Below, one piece after another: positions 45,094 to 54,368 of a stretch of 64,000 bases of DNA. Each line of letters begins with the position of its first letter. Position 1 is the first letter of the stretch. The notes beneath the pieces were generated by a model. The model saw only the letters and a program-made list of their open reading frames with translations. It did no database searches and had not been told where the DNA came from. Source of the stretch: an uncultured Muribaculaceae bacterium. GTDB lineage: Bacteria; Bacteroidota; Bacteroidia; Bacteroidales; Muribaculaceae. Both the position numbers and the translations under genes were made by a program. The stretch is from positions 1-64,000 of the forward strand of contig CAJUKU010000005.1 of NCBI GenBank assembly GCA_910587425.1, in the 5' to 3' direction.

Positions 45094-46041
45094 TCACAAG
45101 GTTATGGTATATGTGGGATACACTACTCCGCGGGCTCCGAGTCCGCTTTTCTGCATAAGAAGCCCCTCATTAAGCGTCCGACCCGAATCTGTCGTCGACG
45201 CACCGAAATCAAGATAATCGTAATCTCCTGTGTACACTTCGGCTATCGTATCAAGCAGCAAAGGAAGCATTCTTTCCCGCCGCCCTTCCTCCGTGGTGGC
45301 GATATACTGCACATGCGCAGTCCGTCCAGCGAGATAGACCACGGCTCCCGCTCCCGCATGATCGCGACCGGCGGTATATAACCGTATATTTTCCGGGAAG
45401 CGCGACACAAGCAGCAGCATCTCATCGAGTGTATGCACAGGCATCACACCGTGCCGCTCCATCAGTCGCTCTTCAAGCATCCGCCAGAATGTCGCATAAT
45501 CGTCTGACACCGACACCCTGACGCCTGAAGCTCGCGTGGCAGATATTGCCTGACGGGTTGACTCATTGATCAACCGTGGCGCACGCAGTGACAACGCCGA
45601 CGACAAGTGGCAGCCCGTCACTTCCGCACCCATGCGGAACATAACATACAGATCCTCCTCGGCAGGAACTGCGGTATATATATGCGGAACCGGTTTATAT
45701 CTCAACCATCGGAAACCGTTATCTCGGAACCATCCGCACACCGCCTCCATTATCTCCATCACATGATTGCCGTAGACATGACGTTCTGGCGTTATCAGTC
45801 CTCCGTAGGTAAGCCCGCGGTGGGAGGCGACAGTTTCCCCGTCACACTCCGCCGGCAACAATGCTACAAGGCGTCCATGCCCGTCGGTCACCATCAGCGA
45901 ACAGTCCGTGAAACGGTCGCTGTGGTAGTCCATATAACCACGGTCGAACAGAAACAACGGCTGTCGGGAGTGACGGACGAAATCGTTCCAACACTCCGCG
46001 TCGTCAGGCGTATACTTCCTTATGTTGTATTCAGAGCGCAA
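45094..46041 (-). CDS. GNAT-like acyltransferase
   Basis: 315 residues from the TTG at 46041, which overlaps the dehydrogenase stop by 11 bp and gives the N-terminus MRSEYNIRKYTPDDAECW, a natural GNAT beginning. An ATG at 46128 would add 29 residues lying inside the dehydrogenase gene. Two GNAT halves resemble FemAB-like or double-GNAT proteins: LFLFDRGYMDYHSDRF early, and GAGAVVYLAGRTAHVQYIATTEEGRRERMLPLLLDTIAE late, the latter placed like an acetyl-CoA site. Substrate unknown; GNAT fold inferred from pattern only. Confidence 0.7.
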   Translation of the reverse strand: MRSEYNIRKYTPDDAECWNDFVRHSRQPLFLFDRGYMDYHSDRFTDCSLMVTDGHGRLVALLPAECDGETVASHRGLTYGGLITPERHVYGNHVMEIMEAVCGWFRDNGFRWLRYKPVPHIYTAVPAEEDLYVMFRMGAEVTGCHLSSALSLRAPRLINESTRQAISATRASGVRVSVSDDYATFWRMLEERLMERHGVMPVHTLDEMLLLVSRFPENIRLYTAGRDHAGAGAVVYLAGRTAHVQYIATTEEGRRERMLPLLLDTIAEVYTGDYDYLDFGASTTDSGRTLNEGLLMQKSGLGARGVVYPTYTITL

Positions 46042-47200
46042 GGCGGTATATCTCCTCGGTTTCTTTTGCTGTAAGGGTATAATATCCGCCGATTGCGGCT
46101 CCCTTGTTGTCATGCAGTTTTGCGACAAGAGTAGCTATGTCAGGATCCTCAACACCCAGCTCGGCGAATGTCACCGGAAGCCCGAGCGATCCATAAAATC
46201 CTTTCAGCGCCTCAATAGCTTCCATCGCCGCTGTGCGGTCATCGTGCGATTGCACGCCGAACACCCGCCGCCCGAACTGCGCGATCTTAGCCGGACGATG
46301 CTCCGCCATGAAAGTCATCCATGCGGGAAACACTACAGCCAGTCCGGCGCCATGAGCCACACCGTACAGGGCGCTGATCTCATGCTCCATAGCATGAGAG
46401 GTCCAGTCCTCACGGCGTCCGGTACCGCAGATGCCGTTGTGGGCAAGCGTGCCGCTCCACATGATGTTTGCACGCGCCTGATAATCATCCGGACGCTCCA
46501 TGACTTTCGGAGCCTCCTCTATTATAGCCGTGAGAACACCCTCGGCTACGCGGTCGGTTATCTCCACATCGGGCGTAGTGCTGAAATACCGCTCCATTAT
46601 GTGAGCCATCATGTCGGCTATGCCACACGCCGTCTGATACGGCGGCAGAGTAAATGTAAGTTCAGGATTCAACAGGGCGAAACGCGGACGCAGCGCCATA
46701 TCGGTGCGCAACGAGATCTTGCGCATACCGTCAATTCGGGTGATCACACTGTTGCCCGACCCTTCGCTGCCCGCAGCGGGAATCGTGAGCACGACACCTA
46801 CCGGAAGCGCCGTCTCCGCCTTGACTTTTCCCGCAAAGAAATCCCAGAAATCGCCATCGTAAGGCACGCCCAACGCTATCGCCTTGGCGGTATCTATCAC
46901 CGAACCTCCGCCGACGGCGACAAGGCTGTCTATACCGCCGCTGCGGCACATATCTATACCTTTATAGACCAGATCGTCCGTAGGGTTCGGACGCACCCCG
47001 CCAAGAGTGACCGTCTGTATGCCTGCCGAAGCGAGCGAGTCGAGCACGCGTTGCAGCACACCGGAGGCTACCGCCGAGCCACCGCCATATACAACCATAA
47101 CATTGCGCATTCCGGCTATCTTAGCCTCAGAACCGGCATTAAGCTCGGCTCCGCGCCCGAAAACATATTTAGTAGGGGTGCAATATGTGAAATTTTCCAT
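46031..47200 (-). CDS. Iron-containing alcohol dehydrogenase
   Basis: 389 residues of the group III Fe-ADH family, close to NADPH/NADH-dependent butanol dehydrogenases (YqhD/BdhA-like). The nucleotide-binding GGGSVIDTAK motif and metal-site region CGIADMMAHIMERYF and HAMEHEISALYGVAHGAGLAVVFPAWM with the metal-binding His residues are clear. Reduces aldehydes to alcohols during fermentation or detoxification. Own promoter region; heads a run with the GNAT and DUF2130 genes. Confidence 0.92.
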   Translation of the reverse strand: MENFTYCTPTKYVFGRGAELNAGSEAKIAGMRNVMVVYGGGSAVASGVLQRVLDSLASAGIQTVTLGGVRPNPTDDLVYKGIDMCRSGGIDSLVAVGGGSVIDTAKAIALGVPYDGDFWDFFAGKVKAETALPVGVVLTIPAAGSEGSGNSVITRIDGMRKISLRTDMALRPRFALLNPELTFTLPPYQTACGIADMMAHIMERYFSTTPDVEITDRVAEGVLTAIIEEAPKVMERPDDYQARANIMWSGTLAHNGICGTGRREDWTSHAMEHEISALYGVAHGAGLAVVFPAWMTFMAEHRPAKIAQFGRRVFGVQSHDDRTAAMEAIEALKGFYGSLGLPVTFAELGVEDPDIATLVAKLHDNKGAAIGGYYTLTAKETEEIYRLAL

Positions 47201-47220
47201 CTGTTGAACTTTTTATTTTG

Positions 47221-47258
47221 CAAAAGTAAGCATTTCGACAAAAAATTACATAACTTTG
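47221..47258. promoter_or_regulatory. Back-to-back -7 boxes, dehydrogenase and sialic acid operon
   Basis: Minus strand TACTTTTG at 47228-47221 (21 bases before the dehydrogenase start) and plus strand TAACTTTG at 47251-47258 for the sialic acid operon. The two promoters overlap in their upstream parts, so one regulator could affect both. The plus leader is about 100 bases and contains a small GTTCG/CGAAC hairpin (47278-47291). Confidence 0.5.
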
Positions 47259-47362
47259 CCTTTGAATCCGCGTATATGTTCGGGAGCGAACCTCACGCAT
47301 AGTAAGAAAACCATAGCGACATTGCAGATACTTTAAATCCTATATATCATTACTTCATCATT

Positions 47363-48664
47363 ATGGCATTACAGAACAAGAAATTTTACCCCTGGCTTGT
47401 CGTAGGCTTGCTTTGGGTTGTGGCACTGCTTAATTACATGGACAGGCAGATGCTCTCCACAATGCAGGCTAACATAGCTCTCGATATTGAAGCCCTGCGA
47501 AACGCCGAGGCATTCGGTGCACTCATGGCTATATTCCTGTGGGTCTACGGTATAGCCAGTCCGTTCTCAGGTGCCGTTGCCGACCGCATCAGCCGCAAGT
47601 GGCTCATCGTAGGCTCGCTCGGAGTCTGGTCGGCTGTAACCTATGCGATGGGATACTGCAATGATTTCCATCAGCTCATGTGGCTCCGCGGCATCATGGG
47701 CATAAGCGAGGCTCTGTATATCCCCTCCGCTCTGTCACTGATAGCCGATTTCTTCACCGGCAAAGGACGCTCGCTCGCCATCGGACTTCACATGACCGGA
47801 CTCTATTGCGGTCAGGCATTGGGTGGATTCGGATCTATGGTCGCCGGAGCTTGGTCCTGGCAATCGACATTCCACTGGTTCGGAATCATAGGTGTTGCCT
47901 ATGCTTTTGTACTAATTTTCCTACTGCATGAGAAACCCGGACACGGAAACGCGGCTGTAAATGCCGTAAAGAGCAGCAAACCGAAGAACTCGGAATCGCT
48001 CGTGCGCTCGCTTGCCGTGGTGTTCAGCACCGCTGCATTCTGGGTGATACTCTTCTTCTTCGCATCAAGCTCAATACCCGGATGGGCTACCAAGAACTGG
48101 CTCCCCACCCTCTTCCAGGACAATCTCAACATGTCGATGGAATGGGCTGGTCCCATGGCTACACTCACCATTGCCGTGGCAAGTTTCATAGGTGTGATGA
48201 TCGGCGGTCCGATCTCCGACCGCTGGGTGAAGCGCAACGTCCGCGGAAGAATCTACACCTCTGCAATAGGTCTCGCCATGATGATACCGGCACTCGTGCT
48301 CATAGGTCTCGCGCATAACGCCATTCTGTCTGTCGCCGCAGGACTTTTCTTCGGCATCGGCTACGGAATGTTCGACGCCAACAATATGCCAATCCTCTGC
48401 CAGTTCGTATCATCGCGTCAGCGCGCCATGGCTTACGGATTCATGAACTCACTCGGAGTGATAATGGGTGCTATCACCACCCAGGTGCTCGGATCGCTCG
48501 CATCAACTGTCGGACTCGGCATGTGCTTCGCGATCATGGGTGGCATACTCGTGATTGCCCTCGCATTGCAGCTCATAGTGCTCCGGCCCAAATATGACGA
48601 CAAGGATCAGGAGTTTGAGGCTGTATCACCCGAAGGTGAGGAGGCTGAGACAATAACAGCATAA
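47363..48664 (+). CDS. MFS transporter, probable sialic acid uptake
   Basis: 433 residues, twelve predicted membrane helices. LNYMDRQMLSTMQ and GAVADRISRKWLIVGSLGVWS are MFS signatures of the anion:cation symporter type. Inner-membrane importer. Role in N-acetylneuraminate uptake (NanT-like) is inferred from the next two genes, lyase and epimerase, with a 43-bp gap to the lyase. Sequence alone does not fix the substrate. Confidence 0.85.
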   Translation: MALQNKKFYPWLVVGLLWVVALLNYMDRQMLSTMQANIALDIEALRNAEAFGALMAIFLWVYGIASPFSGAVADRISRKWLIVGSLGVWSAVTYAMGYCNDFHQLMWLRGIMGISEALYIPSALSLIADFFTGKGRSLAIGLHMTGLYCGQALGGFGSMVAGAWSWQSTFHWFGIIGVAYAFVLIFLLHEKPGHGNAAVNAVKSSKPKNSESLVRSLAVVFSTAAFWVILFFFASSSIPGWATKNWLPTLFQDNLNMSMEWAGPMATLTIAVASFIGVMIGGPISDRWVKRNVRGRIYTSAIGLAMMIPALVLIGLAHNAILSVAAGLFFGIGYGMFDANNMPILCQFVSSRQRAMAYGFMNSLGVIMGAITTQVLGSLASTVGLGMCFAIMGGILVIALALQLIVLRPKYDDKDQEFEAVSPEGEEAETITA

Positions 48665-48707
48665 AAAAACACCATATAACCGAAACAACACTAACTAAAT
48701 AATTACA

Positions 48708-49625
48708 ATGGAAAAGATCAAAGGACTCATCGACGCACCGTTCACACCGATGCTCCCTAACGGCGATATCAATCTCGAACCCATCCCCGCTTATGCAGCC
48801 ATGCTTAAGAAGAATGGACTCAAAGGCGTGTTCATCAACGGATCAAGCGGCGAGGGCTACATGCTTACAACCGACGAGCGCAAGCGCCTTGCCGAGGCTT
48901 GGGTAAAAGCTGTGCCCGAGGACTTCAAGGTAATCGTACATGTGGGCAGCTGCTCACTCCGTGAGGCTAAGGAACTTGCCCGCCATGCAGCTGAGATCGG
49001 AGCATGGGGCATAGGTGCCATGGCACCCCCTTTCCCCAAGGTAGGTCGTGTCGAGGAACTCGTTAAATACTGCGAGGAGATTGCTGCCGCAGCTCCTGAA
49101 CTCCCCTTCTACTACTACCACATTCCGGCATTCAACGGAGCGTTCCTTCCGATGGTCGACTTCCTCAAGGCTGTCGACGGTCGCATCCCCAACTTCGCTG
49201 GCATCAAGTACACATACGAGAGCCTCTACGAATACAACCAGTGCCGTCTTTACAAGAACGGTAAGTTCGATATGCTCCACGGTCAGGACGAGACTATCCT
49301 CCCCTCACTCGCACAGGGTGGCGCACAGGGCGGTATCGGTGGTACCACCAACTATAACGGACGCGAACTCACCGGCATCATCGAAGCCTGGGAGAAAGGC
49401 GATCTCGAGACTGCACGCGAGAAACAGAACTTCTCACAGGATGTCATCAACGTAATCTGTCACTACCGTGGCAACATCGTAGGTGGCAAGCGCATCATGA
49501 AGCTCATCGGTCTCGATCTCGGTCCCAACCGTACACCCTTCCGCAACATGACCGACGAGGAAGAGGCACAGATGAAGGCAGAGCTCGAGGCTATCGGGTT
49601 CTTCGACCGCTGCAACAAATTCTAA
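48708..49625 (+). CDS. nanA: N-acetylneuraminate lyase
   Basis: 305 residues, DapA/NanA TIM barrel. Splits sialic acid into ManNAc and pyruvate. Lys167 (FAGIKYTY) is the Schiff-base Lys and Tyr137 (YYYHIPAF) the catalytic Tyr; the GSSGEG loop (46-51) binds the pyruvate carboxylate. The following epimerase gene supports lyase rather than dihydrodipicolinate synthase. It is called NanL in Bacteroides fragilis nan operons. Confidence 0.9.
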   Translation: MEKIKGLIDAPFTPMLPNGDINLEPIPAYAAMLKKNGLKGVFINGSSGEGYMLTTDERKRLAEAWVKAVPEDFKVIVHVGSCSLREAKELARHAAEIGAWGIGAMAPPFPKVGRVEELVKYCEEIAAAAPELPFYYYHIPAFNGAFLPMVDFLKAVDGRIPNFAGIKYTYESLYEYNQCRLYKNGKFDMLHGQDETILPSLAQGGAQGGIGGTTNYNGRELTGIIEAWEKGDLETAREKQNFSQDVINVICHYRGNIVGGKRIMKLIGLDLGPNRTPFRNMTDEEEAQMKAELEAIGFFDRCNKF

Positions 49626-49654
49626 CACTGACAACGAAAAAACAAGCCTATGGA

Positions 49655-49675
49655 TCCCCGCCTATATGGCGGGGA
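49655..49675 (+). other. Intra-operon hairpin between lyase and epimerase genes
   Basis: 8-bp G+C stem (49655-49662 with 49668-49675) and TATAT loop, 30 bases after the lyase stop. No T run follows. Possibly an RNA-processing or stability element, or an attenuator, that lowers epimerase relative to lyase. Confidence 0.4.
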
Positions 49676-49707
49676 CTATAGACGCCTAAATTCATATACA
49701 TTACTAT

Positions 49708-50910
49708 ATGTGGACTTTAGACACTGAAAAATATCTGGGCGAGTGGGCGACACGTTACCGCCGCGACCTCACCGACGACATACTTCCATTCTGGCTCAAA
49801 CATGGTCTTGACCGCGTGAACGGAGGAGTCTACACCTGCGTTGACCGTGAGGGTAATCTCATGGACTCGACAAAATCTGTATGGTTCCAGGGACGCGCCG
49901 CATTCGTCTATGCATTCGCCTACAACAATGTGGAGAAACGCCCCGAGTATCTCGAGATGTCGCGCAGCTGCCTTGACTTCATCGAGGCACACTGCTTCGA
50001 TACCGACGGACGTATGTATTTCGAGGTTACCGCCGACGGAAAGCCACTGCGCAAACGCCGCTATGTGTTCTCCGAGTGTTTCGCCGCAATCGCCATGAGC
50101 GAATACTCGCTCGCTACTGGCGACCGGAGCTATGCAGAGAAGGCACTCCGCCTCTTCAACGATATAGAGCGTTTCATCAATACCCCCGGAATACTCGAAC
50201 CCAAGTACCTCCCGACCCAGAAGGCTATCGGACACTCCGTGACCATGATCCTCATCAATACTGCCGCACGCATCCGTGAGGTGATCCAGGATCCGGTACT
50301 TGACAAACAGATCGAACAGTCGGTTGAAGCGATCCGCCGCTACTTCATCCACCCCGAATACAAGGCGCTGCTTGAGATGGTGACACCCGAAGGTGAGCTT
50401 ATCGACACAATCAACGGTCGTGTCATCAACCCCGGACACTGCATCGAGACCGCATGGTTCCTGCTTGAAGAGGCTAAATATCGCGGATGGGACGAAGGAT
50501 CCGGACGCGACATCAAGGAGATGGCACTCCAGATACTCGACTGGTCATGGGACTGGGGATGGGACGAGGAGTTCGGAGGCATTATCAACTTCCGCGACTG
50601 CAAGGGATTCCCCGCACAGGACTATTCGCAGGACATGAAGTTCTGGTGGCCGCAGACAGAGGCTGTCATAGCCACACTCTACGCCTACGAAGCCACCGGC
50701 GATACCCGCTATCTCGAGATGCACCGCCTTGCCAACGACTGGGCGTATGAGTTCCTGCCGGATCCCGTCTATGGCGAATGGTTCGGCTACCTGCACCGCG
50801 ACGGCACTGTGGCACAGCCTGCGAAAGGCAACCTTTTCAAAGGTCCCTTCCACATACCCCGCATGCTTATAAAGAGCTCGATGATCATCGACAATATCAT
50901 GAAGAAATAA
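49708..50910 (+). CDS. nanE: AGE-family N-acylglucosamine 2-epimerase
   Basis: 400 residues, alpha/alpha-barrel of the renin-binding protein/AGE family. Interconverts ManNAc and GlcNAc without phosphorylation. HSVTMILIN and NPGHCIETAWFLLEEA contain the conserved His residues of the active site, and DWSWDWGWDEEFGGI is a family hallmark. In Bacteroides the nan route uses this epimerase, after which GlcNAc is phosphorylated by a separate kinase. The symbol follows Bacteroides usage; the E. coli NanE is a different phosphosugar family. Followed by a terminator. Confidence 0.88.
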   Translation: MWTLDTEKYLGEWATRYRRDLTDDILPFWLKHGLDRVNGGVYTCVDREGNLMDSTKSVWFQGRAAFVYAFAYNNVEKRPEYLEMSRSCLDFIEAHCFDTDGRMYFEVTADGKPLRKRRYVFSECFAAIAMSEYSLATGDRSYAEKALRLFNDIERFINTPGILEPKYLPTQKAIGHSVTMILINTAARIREVIQDPVLDKQIEQSVEAIRRYFIHPEYKALLEMVTPEGELIDTINGRVINPGHCIETAWFLLEEAKYRGWDEGSGRDIKEMALQILDWSWDWGWDEEFGGIINFRDCKGFPAQDYSQDMKFWWPQTEAVIATLYAYEATGDTRYLEMHRLANDWAYEFLPDPVYGEWFGYLHRDGTVAQPAKGNLFKGPFHIPRMLIKSSMIIDNIMKK

Positions 50911-50922
50911 TCATACCCGAAG

Positions 50923-50966
50923 AGCGTGACCAGGTAGTAAATTCACACCACTTGGTCACGCTTTTT
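50923..50966 (+). terminator. Terminator between epimerase and esterase genes
   Basis: 10-bp stem (50923-50932 with 50953-50962) with a 20-base loop and T run at 50962-50966. Good stem and tail, so the long esterase gene may be partly uncoupled from the transporter-lyase-epimerase transcript. Confidence 0.7.
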
Positions 50967-51013
50967 GCATATAAACTCAATTCATCATTTTCACACTAAC
51001 AATCAACCGCCAG

Positions 51014-54000
51014 ATGAAGCGTTCAATCACATGGATCCTGATGGCTTTGGCTGTCATAGTCCAGGCTGCGGCTGCAGATACGCAGAAAAAGACAAAAGTG
51101 GCATGTGTAGGCAACAGCATTACCTACGGATTCCTTGTACAGAACCGCGAAAAGAATGCATACCCGTTCCAACTGGCAGATATGCTCGGAAAGGACTATG
51201 AGGTCGGCAACTTCGGCAGATCGGGGGCTACACTTCTGCGCAAGGGACACAACCCGTATTGGAACAATCCTGAATACCCTGCGGCACTCCAGTTCAAACC
51301 CGACATTCTCCTAATCCACCTCGGAGTCAACGACACCGATCCGCGAAACTGGCCGAACTACAACTCCGAATTTATCTCCGATTATGTCGACCTGATTGAA
51401 TCTTTCCGGAAAGAGAATCCAAATGTACGCGTCATCATAGCCAACCTATCGCCGCTGCTGTCAAAGCACCCGCGTTTCCGCTCCGGCACACTTGTATGGC
51501 GAGATAAGGCACGTCAGGCTATCCGCGAGGTCGCTGAGATAACAGGCGCCGAACTTATAGATTTCGGCGAGACTCTGCGCGACTTCCCCGATCTTATGCC
51601 CGACGGAATACACCCCGATTCTGCAGGCTCACGCCTTATGGCGGAAACAGCGCTCGCAGCCATCACCGGAAATTACGGTGGGTTGAAGCTCCCCGCTGTC
51701 TACAGTGATGGGATGGTGCTTCAACGCTATAAACCTATAACCGTCAACGGAACTGCTGATTCCGGCTCAAAGATCACTGCCTCGCTCGGCAAAACCAACG
51801 GCAAAATGGCACGCGTTCATGCTGTTGCTGACAATCGCGGTAAATGGAGCGTGACATTCCCGCCCATGCCTGAGAACGAAGGGCTGGAAATGGTCGTGAC
51901 CGATGGTAAAAAGACATTGCGGTTCGGCGATGTCGCGATAGGTGAGGTCTGGCTCGCTTCCGGACAGAGCAACATGGAGTTCCGTATGCGCGCAACCACT
52001 ACCTTTGCCGCCGACACAATGATGTTGGATGATCCGCAGCTACGCCTGTTCGACATGAAGCCGCGCGTAATGACAGATGCCGTGGAATGGAGCGACAACG
52101 ACAAGGATTCTCTCAACCACCACCGCTATTATCTTCCCACCGCCTGGAAACCATCCACGAAAGCTAATGCATCGAATTTCTCCGCCGTGGCTTGGTATTT
52201 CGGAAAAATGCTACGCGACTCGCTCAAAGTGCCCGTCGGCATAATCTGCAACGCTATCGGAGGTTCAGGCACGGAATCATGGATCGATATCGAGACGATC
52301 GAGCACGGAATGCCCGAAATGCTCGTCAACTGGCGTAAGAACGACTACATACAGCCTTGGGTACAGAAGCGTGCGGGAGAAAATATCGGAAACGGCAACC
52401 ACCGCCACCCGTATCAGCCTTCCTACCTGTTTGCCAACGGTATACGCCCGCTCGGAGCATACCCCGTGGCAGGTGTCATCTGGTATCAGGGCGAATCAAA
52501 TGCAAACAATATCGAACTGCACGAACAGATGTTCAATCTCCTGGTGCAGAGCTGGCGTGAGAATTGGAAACAACCCGAGCTTCCTTTCATTTTCACACAG
52601 CTTAGCTCAATTAACCGACCCTCATGGCAGGAGTTCCGCGACAGCCAGCGGCGTATGGCGCTATCCATTCCCGGCACAGCTATGGCTGTCAGCAGCGATC
52701 TCGGAGACTCACTCGACGTACACCCACGCAACAAACGCCCTGTAGGTCAACGCCTCGCCCGGCAGGCACTAAACCGTGTCTACAGCATGACCAACGTCAC
52801 TCCATCCGGGCCGCTGCCGCTCAATGCTGTCTCAACCGGCAAGGGCACGGTAGTTCTCACTATGGAATATGCCGACGGACTTAAGACTTCCGACGGCAAC
52901 GCACCGCGCACATTCGAGATAGCACAATACGAAGGTATGTACCTCCCTGCGAAAGCAGAAATAACACCCGACAACCGTATAATTCTTACCAACATGGATA
53001 TTGAAACACCACGCTACGTCCGCTACGGATGGCAGCCTTTCACCAGAGCCAACCTAGTGAACTCCGACAACCTGCCGGCATCGACATTCAAATTGCCCGT
53101 AACAGAGCAGATCACATGCGAACCCTGGATAAATGCAGGAGTTTCGGCTGCATTCGCCGGAGTTGCCGACGGACACGTCCTGCGTGCCGGTGGCTGCAAC
53201 TTCCCCGGTAACCCGATGGCAACCGATGCGAAAAAGACATTCTACTCCGGAATATACGAGATCACTGATCATCACGGTATACTTCTCTCGCGACTGATCG
53301 GTCAGCTCCCAGAACCTATGGCATACGGCGCCACCGCCACCACACCCGAAGGTATGGTGATTGTAGGCGGAACTACCGCATCAAAAGCGCTTGATACAGC
53401 ATGGCTTATCACTGTCGGTGCTGACGGAAAGGCTACATGCAGCCCGCTTCCGTCGCTACCCTCCACTGTCGACAACTGCGCGGCTGCATACGCTGACGGG
53501 AAAGTCTACGTAGCAGGTGGAAATGTCGACGGAAAGCCTTCAAACGCACTCTGGTGTCTCGACATGTCTGATCTCAAGGCTGGGTGGAAAGCACTGAAAT
53601 CATTCCCCGGCAATCCGCGTGTACAACCGGTTATTGCCGCATCGGCAGCCGACGGCAAACAGCGTCTCTATCTTTGGGGAGGATTCGCCGGAAAGGGCGA
53701 CGGACGTGAGGCATCGCTCGACACCGACGGACTCTGCTATACCATCGCCGGAGGCAAGTGGACAAAACTCCCTGCACCCGTTGGATCCGACGCACAGACC
53801 GTAAGCACCGGTGGAGGCACTGCGGTAACTCTTGCCGACGGACGTATATTCGTCAGCGGAGGTGTCAACAAAGATATCTTCCTTGAAGCTCTTCGCAACC
53901 AGGCTCCCGACTATCTCTCGCATCCCGTAGAATGGTACCGTTTCAATGACCTCGGTCTTATCTACTCACCTGCCGATGGAAAATGGTCGATCCACAGCCA

Positions 54001-54127
54001 GGGTCCGGAGATGGCACGCGCCGGAGCGGCTGCTACCGTAGCTCCCGACGGCGCCGTTGTTATCCTCGGTGGAGAGATCAAACCGCGTATCCGCACAGCC
54101 GATGCCCTTAGAATTGTAGTGGAATAA
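51014..54127 (+). CDS. Exported triple fusion: SGNH hydrolase, sialate O-acetylesterase, NanM-like Kelch mutarotase
   Basis: 1037 residues with signal peptide (1-21). Domain 1 (about 28-225): SGNH/GDSL hydrolase with GNS nucleophile Ser35 and DGIHPD (Asp197, His200). Domain 2 (about 226-695): sialate O-acetylesterase family, with LASGQSNMEF (Ser319) and VIWYQGESNANN. Domain 3 (about 700-1037): Kelch-type cyclically permuted mutarotase with YGATATTPEGMVIVGG, VYVAGGN and AAATVAPDGAVVILGGE blades. NanM converts alpha- to beta-sialic acid in the periplasm. So the protein could strip O-acetyl groups and equilibrate anomers before import. Follows the lyase and epimerase genes. Confidence 0.9.
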   Translation: MKRSITWILMALAVIVQAAAADTQKKTKVACVGNSITYGFLVQNREKNAYPFQLADMLGKDYEVGNFGRSGATLLRKGHNPYWNNPEYPAALQFKPDILLIHLGVNDTDPRNWPNYNSEFISDYVDLIESFRKENPNVRVIIANLSPLLSKHPRFRSGTLVWRDKARQAIREVAEITGAELIDFGETLRDFPDLMPDGIHPDSAGSRLMAETALAAITGNYGGLKLPAVYSDGMVLQRYKPITVNGTADSGSKITASLGKTNGKMARVHAVADNRGKWSVTFPPMPENEGLEMVVTDGKKTLRFGDVAIGEVWLASGQSNMEFRMRATTTFAADTMMLDDPQLRLFDMKPRVMTDAVEWSDNDKDSLNHHRYYLPTAWKPSTKANASNFSAVAWYFGKMLRDSLKVPVGIICNAIGGSGTESWIDIETIEHGMPEMLVNWRKNDYIQPWVQKRAGENIGNGNHRHPYQPSYLFANGIRPLGAYPVAGVIWYQGESNANNIELHEQMFNLLVQSWRENWKQPELPFIFTQLSSINRPSWQEFRDSQRRMALSIPGTAMAVSSDLGDSLDVHPRNKRPVGQRLARQALNRVYSMTNVTPSGPLPLNAVSTGKGTVVLTMEYADGLKTSDGNAPRTFEIAQYEGMYLPAKAEITPDNRIILTNMDIETPRYVRYGWQPFTRANLVNSDNLPASTFKLPVTEQITCEPWINAGVSAAFAGVADGHVLRAGGCNFPGNPMATDAKKTFYSGIYEITDHHGILLSRLIGQLPEPMAYGATATTPEGMVIVGGTTASKALDTAWLITVGADGKATCSPLPSLPSTVDNCAAAYADGKVYVAGGNVDGKPSNALWCLDMSDLKAGWKALKSFPGNPRVQPVIAASAADGKQRLYLWGGFAGKGDGREASLDTDGLCYTIAGGKWTKLPAPVGSDAQTVSTGGGTAVTLADGRIFVSGGVNKDIFLEALRNQAPDYLSHPVEWYRFNDLGLIYSPADGKWSIHSQGPEMARAGAAATVAPDGAVVILGGEIKPRIRTADALRIVVE

Positions 54128-54183
54128 AAGTTTACCGGATATATAGAGTTTTCACCGGTAACTCAGATAATAAAGATAATGTG

Positions 54184-54214
54184 GCGGTGTGTCAAAATTC
54201 GTTTGGCACACCGC
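54184..54214 (+). terminator. Hairpin after the sialate enzyme gene
   Basis: 13-bp stem (54184-54196 with 54202-54214, one G-T pair), five-base loop. Very stable and well placed 57 bases after the stop. The tail is only mildly T-rich. Confidence 0.6.
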
Positions 54215-54311
54215 TGTTATATCCGGATGGGAGGATGTTGTCAGAATGGTTCAACAGCCTCTTTCTTTATTCTGATAGCAGAACAAATCGCAATCGTGGC
54301 GAGTTATTATT

Positions 54312-54341
54312 TCAAGTAAGTCGTATCTCCGTATTACTTGA
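54312..54341. promoter_or_regulatory. Operator-like inverted repeat before the efflux operon
   Basis: Arms TCAAGTAA (54312-54319) and TTACTTGA (54334-54341) are perfect inverted copies with a 14-bp spacer, so arm centres are 22 bp apart, two helical turns. 28 bases before the efflux operon start. Such spacing suits a dimeric repressor or activator. No regulator gene lies beside it. Confidence 0.45.
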
Positions 54342-54368
54342 CCAAACCTAACGTTTCGACTCTGCTGC

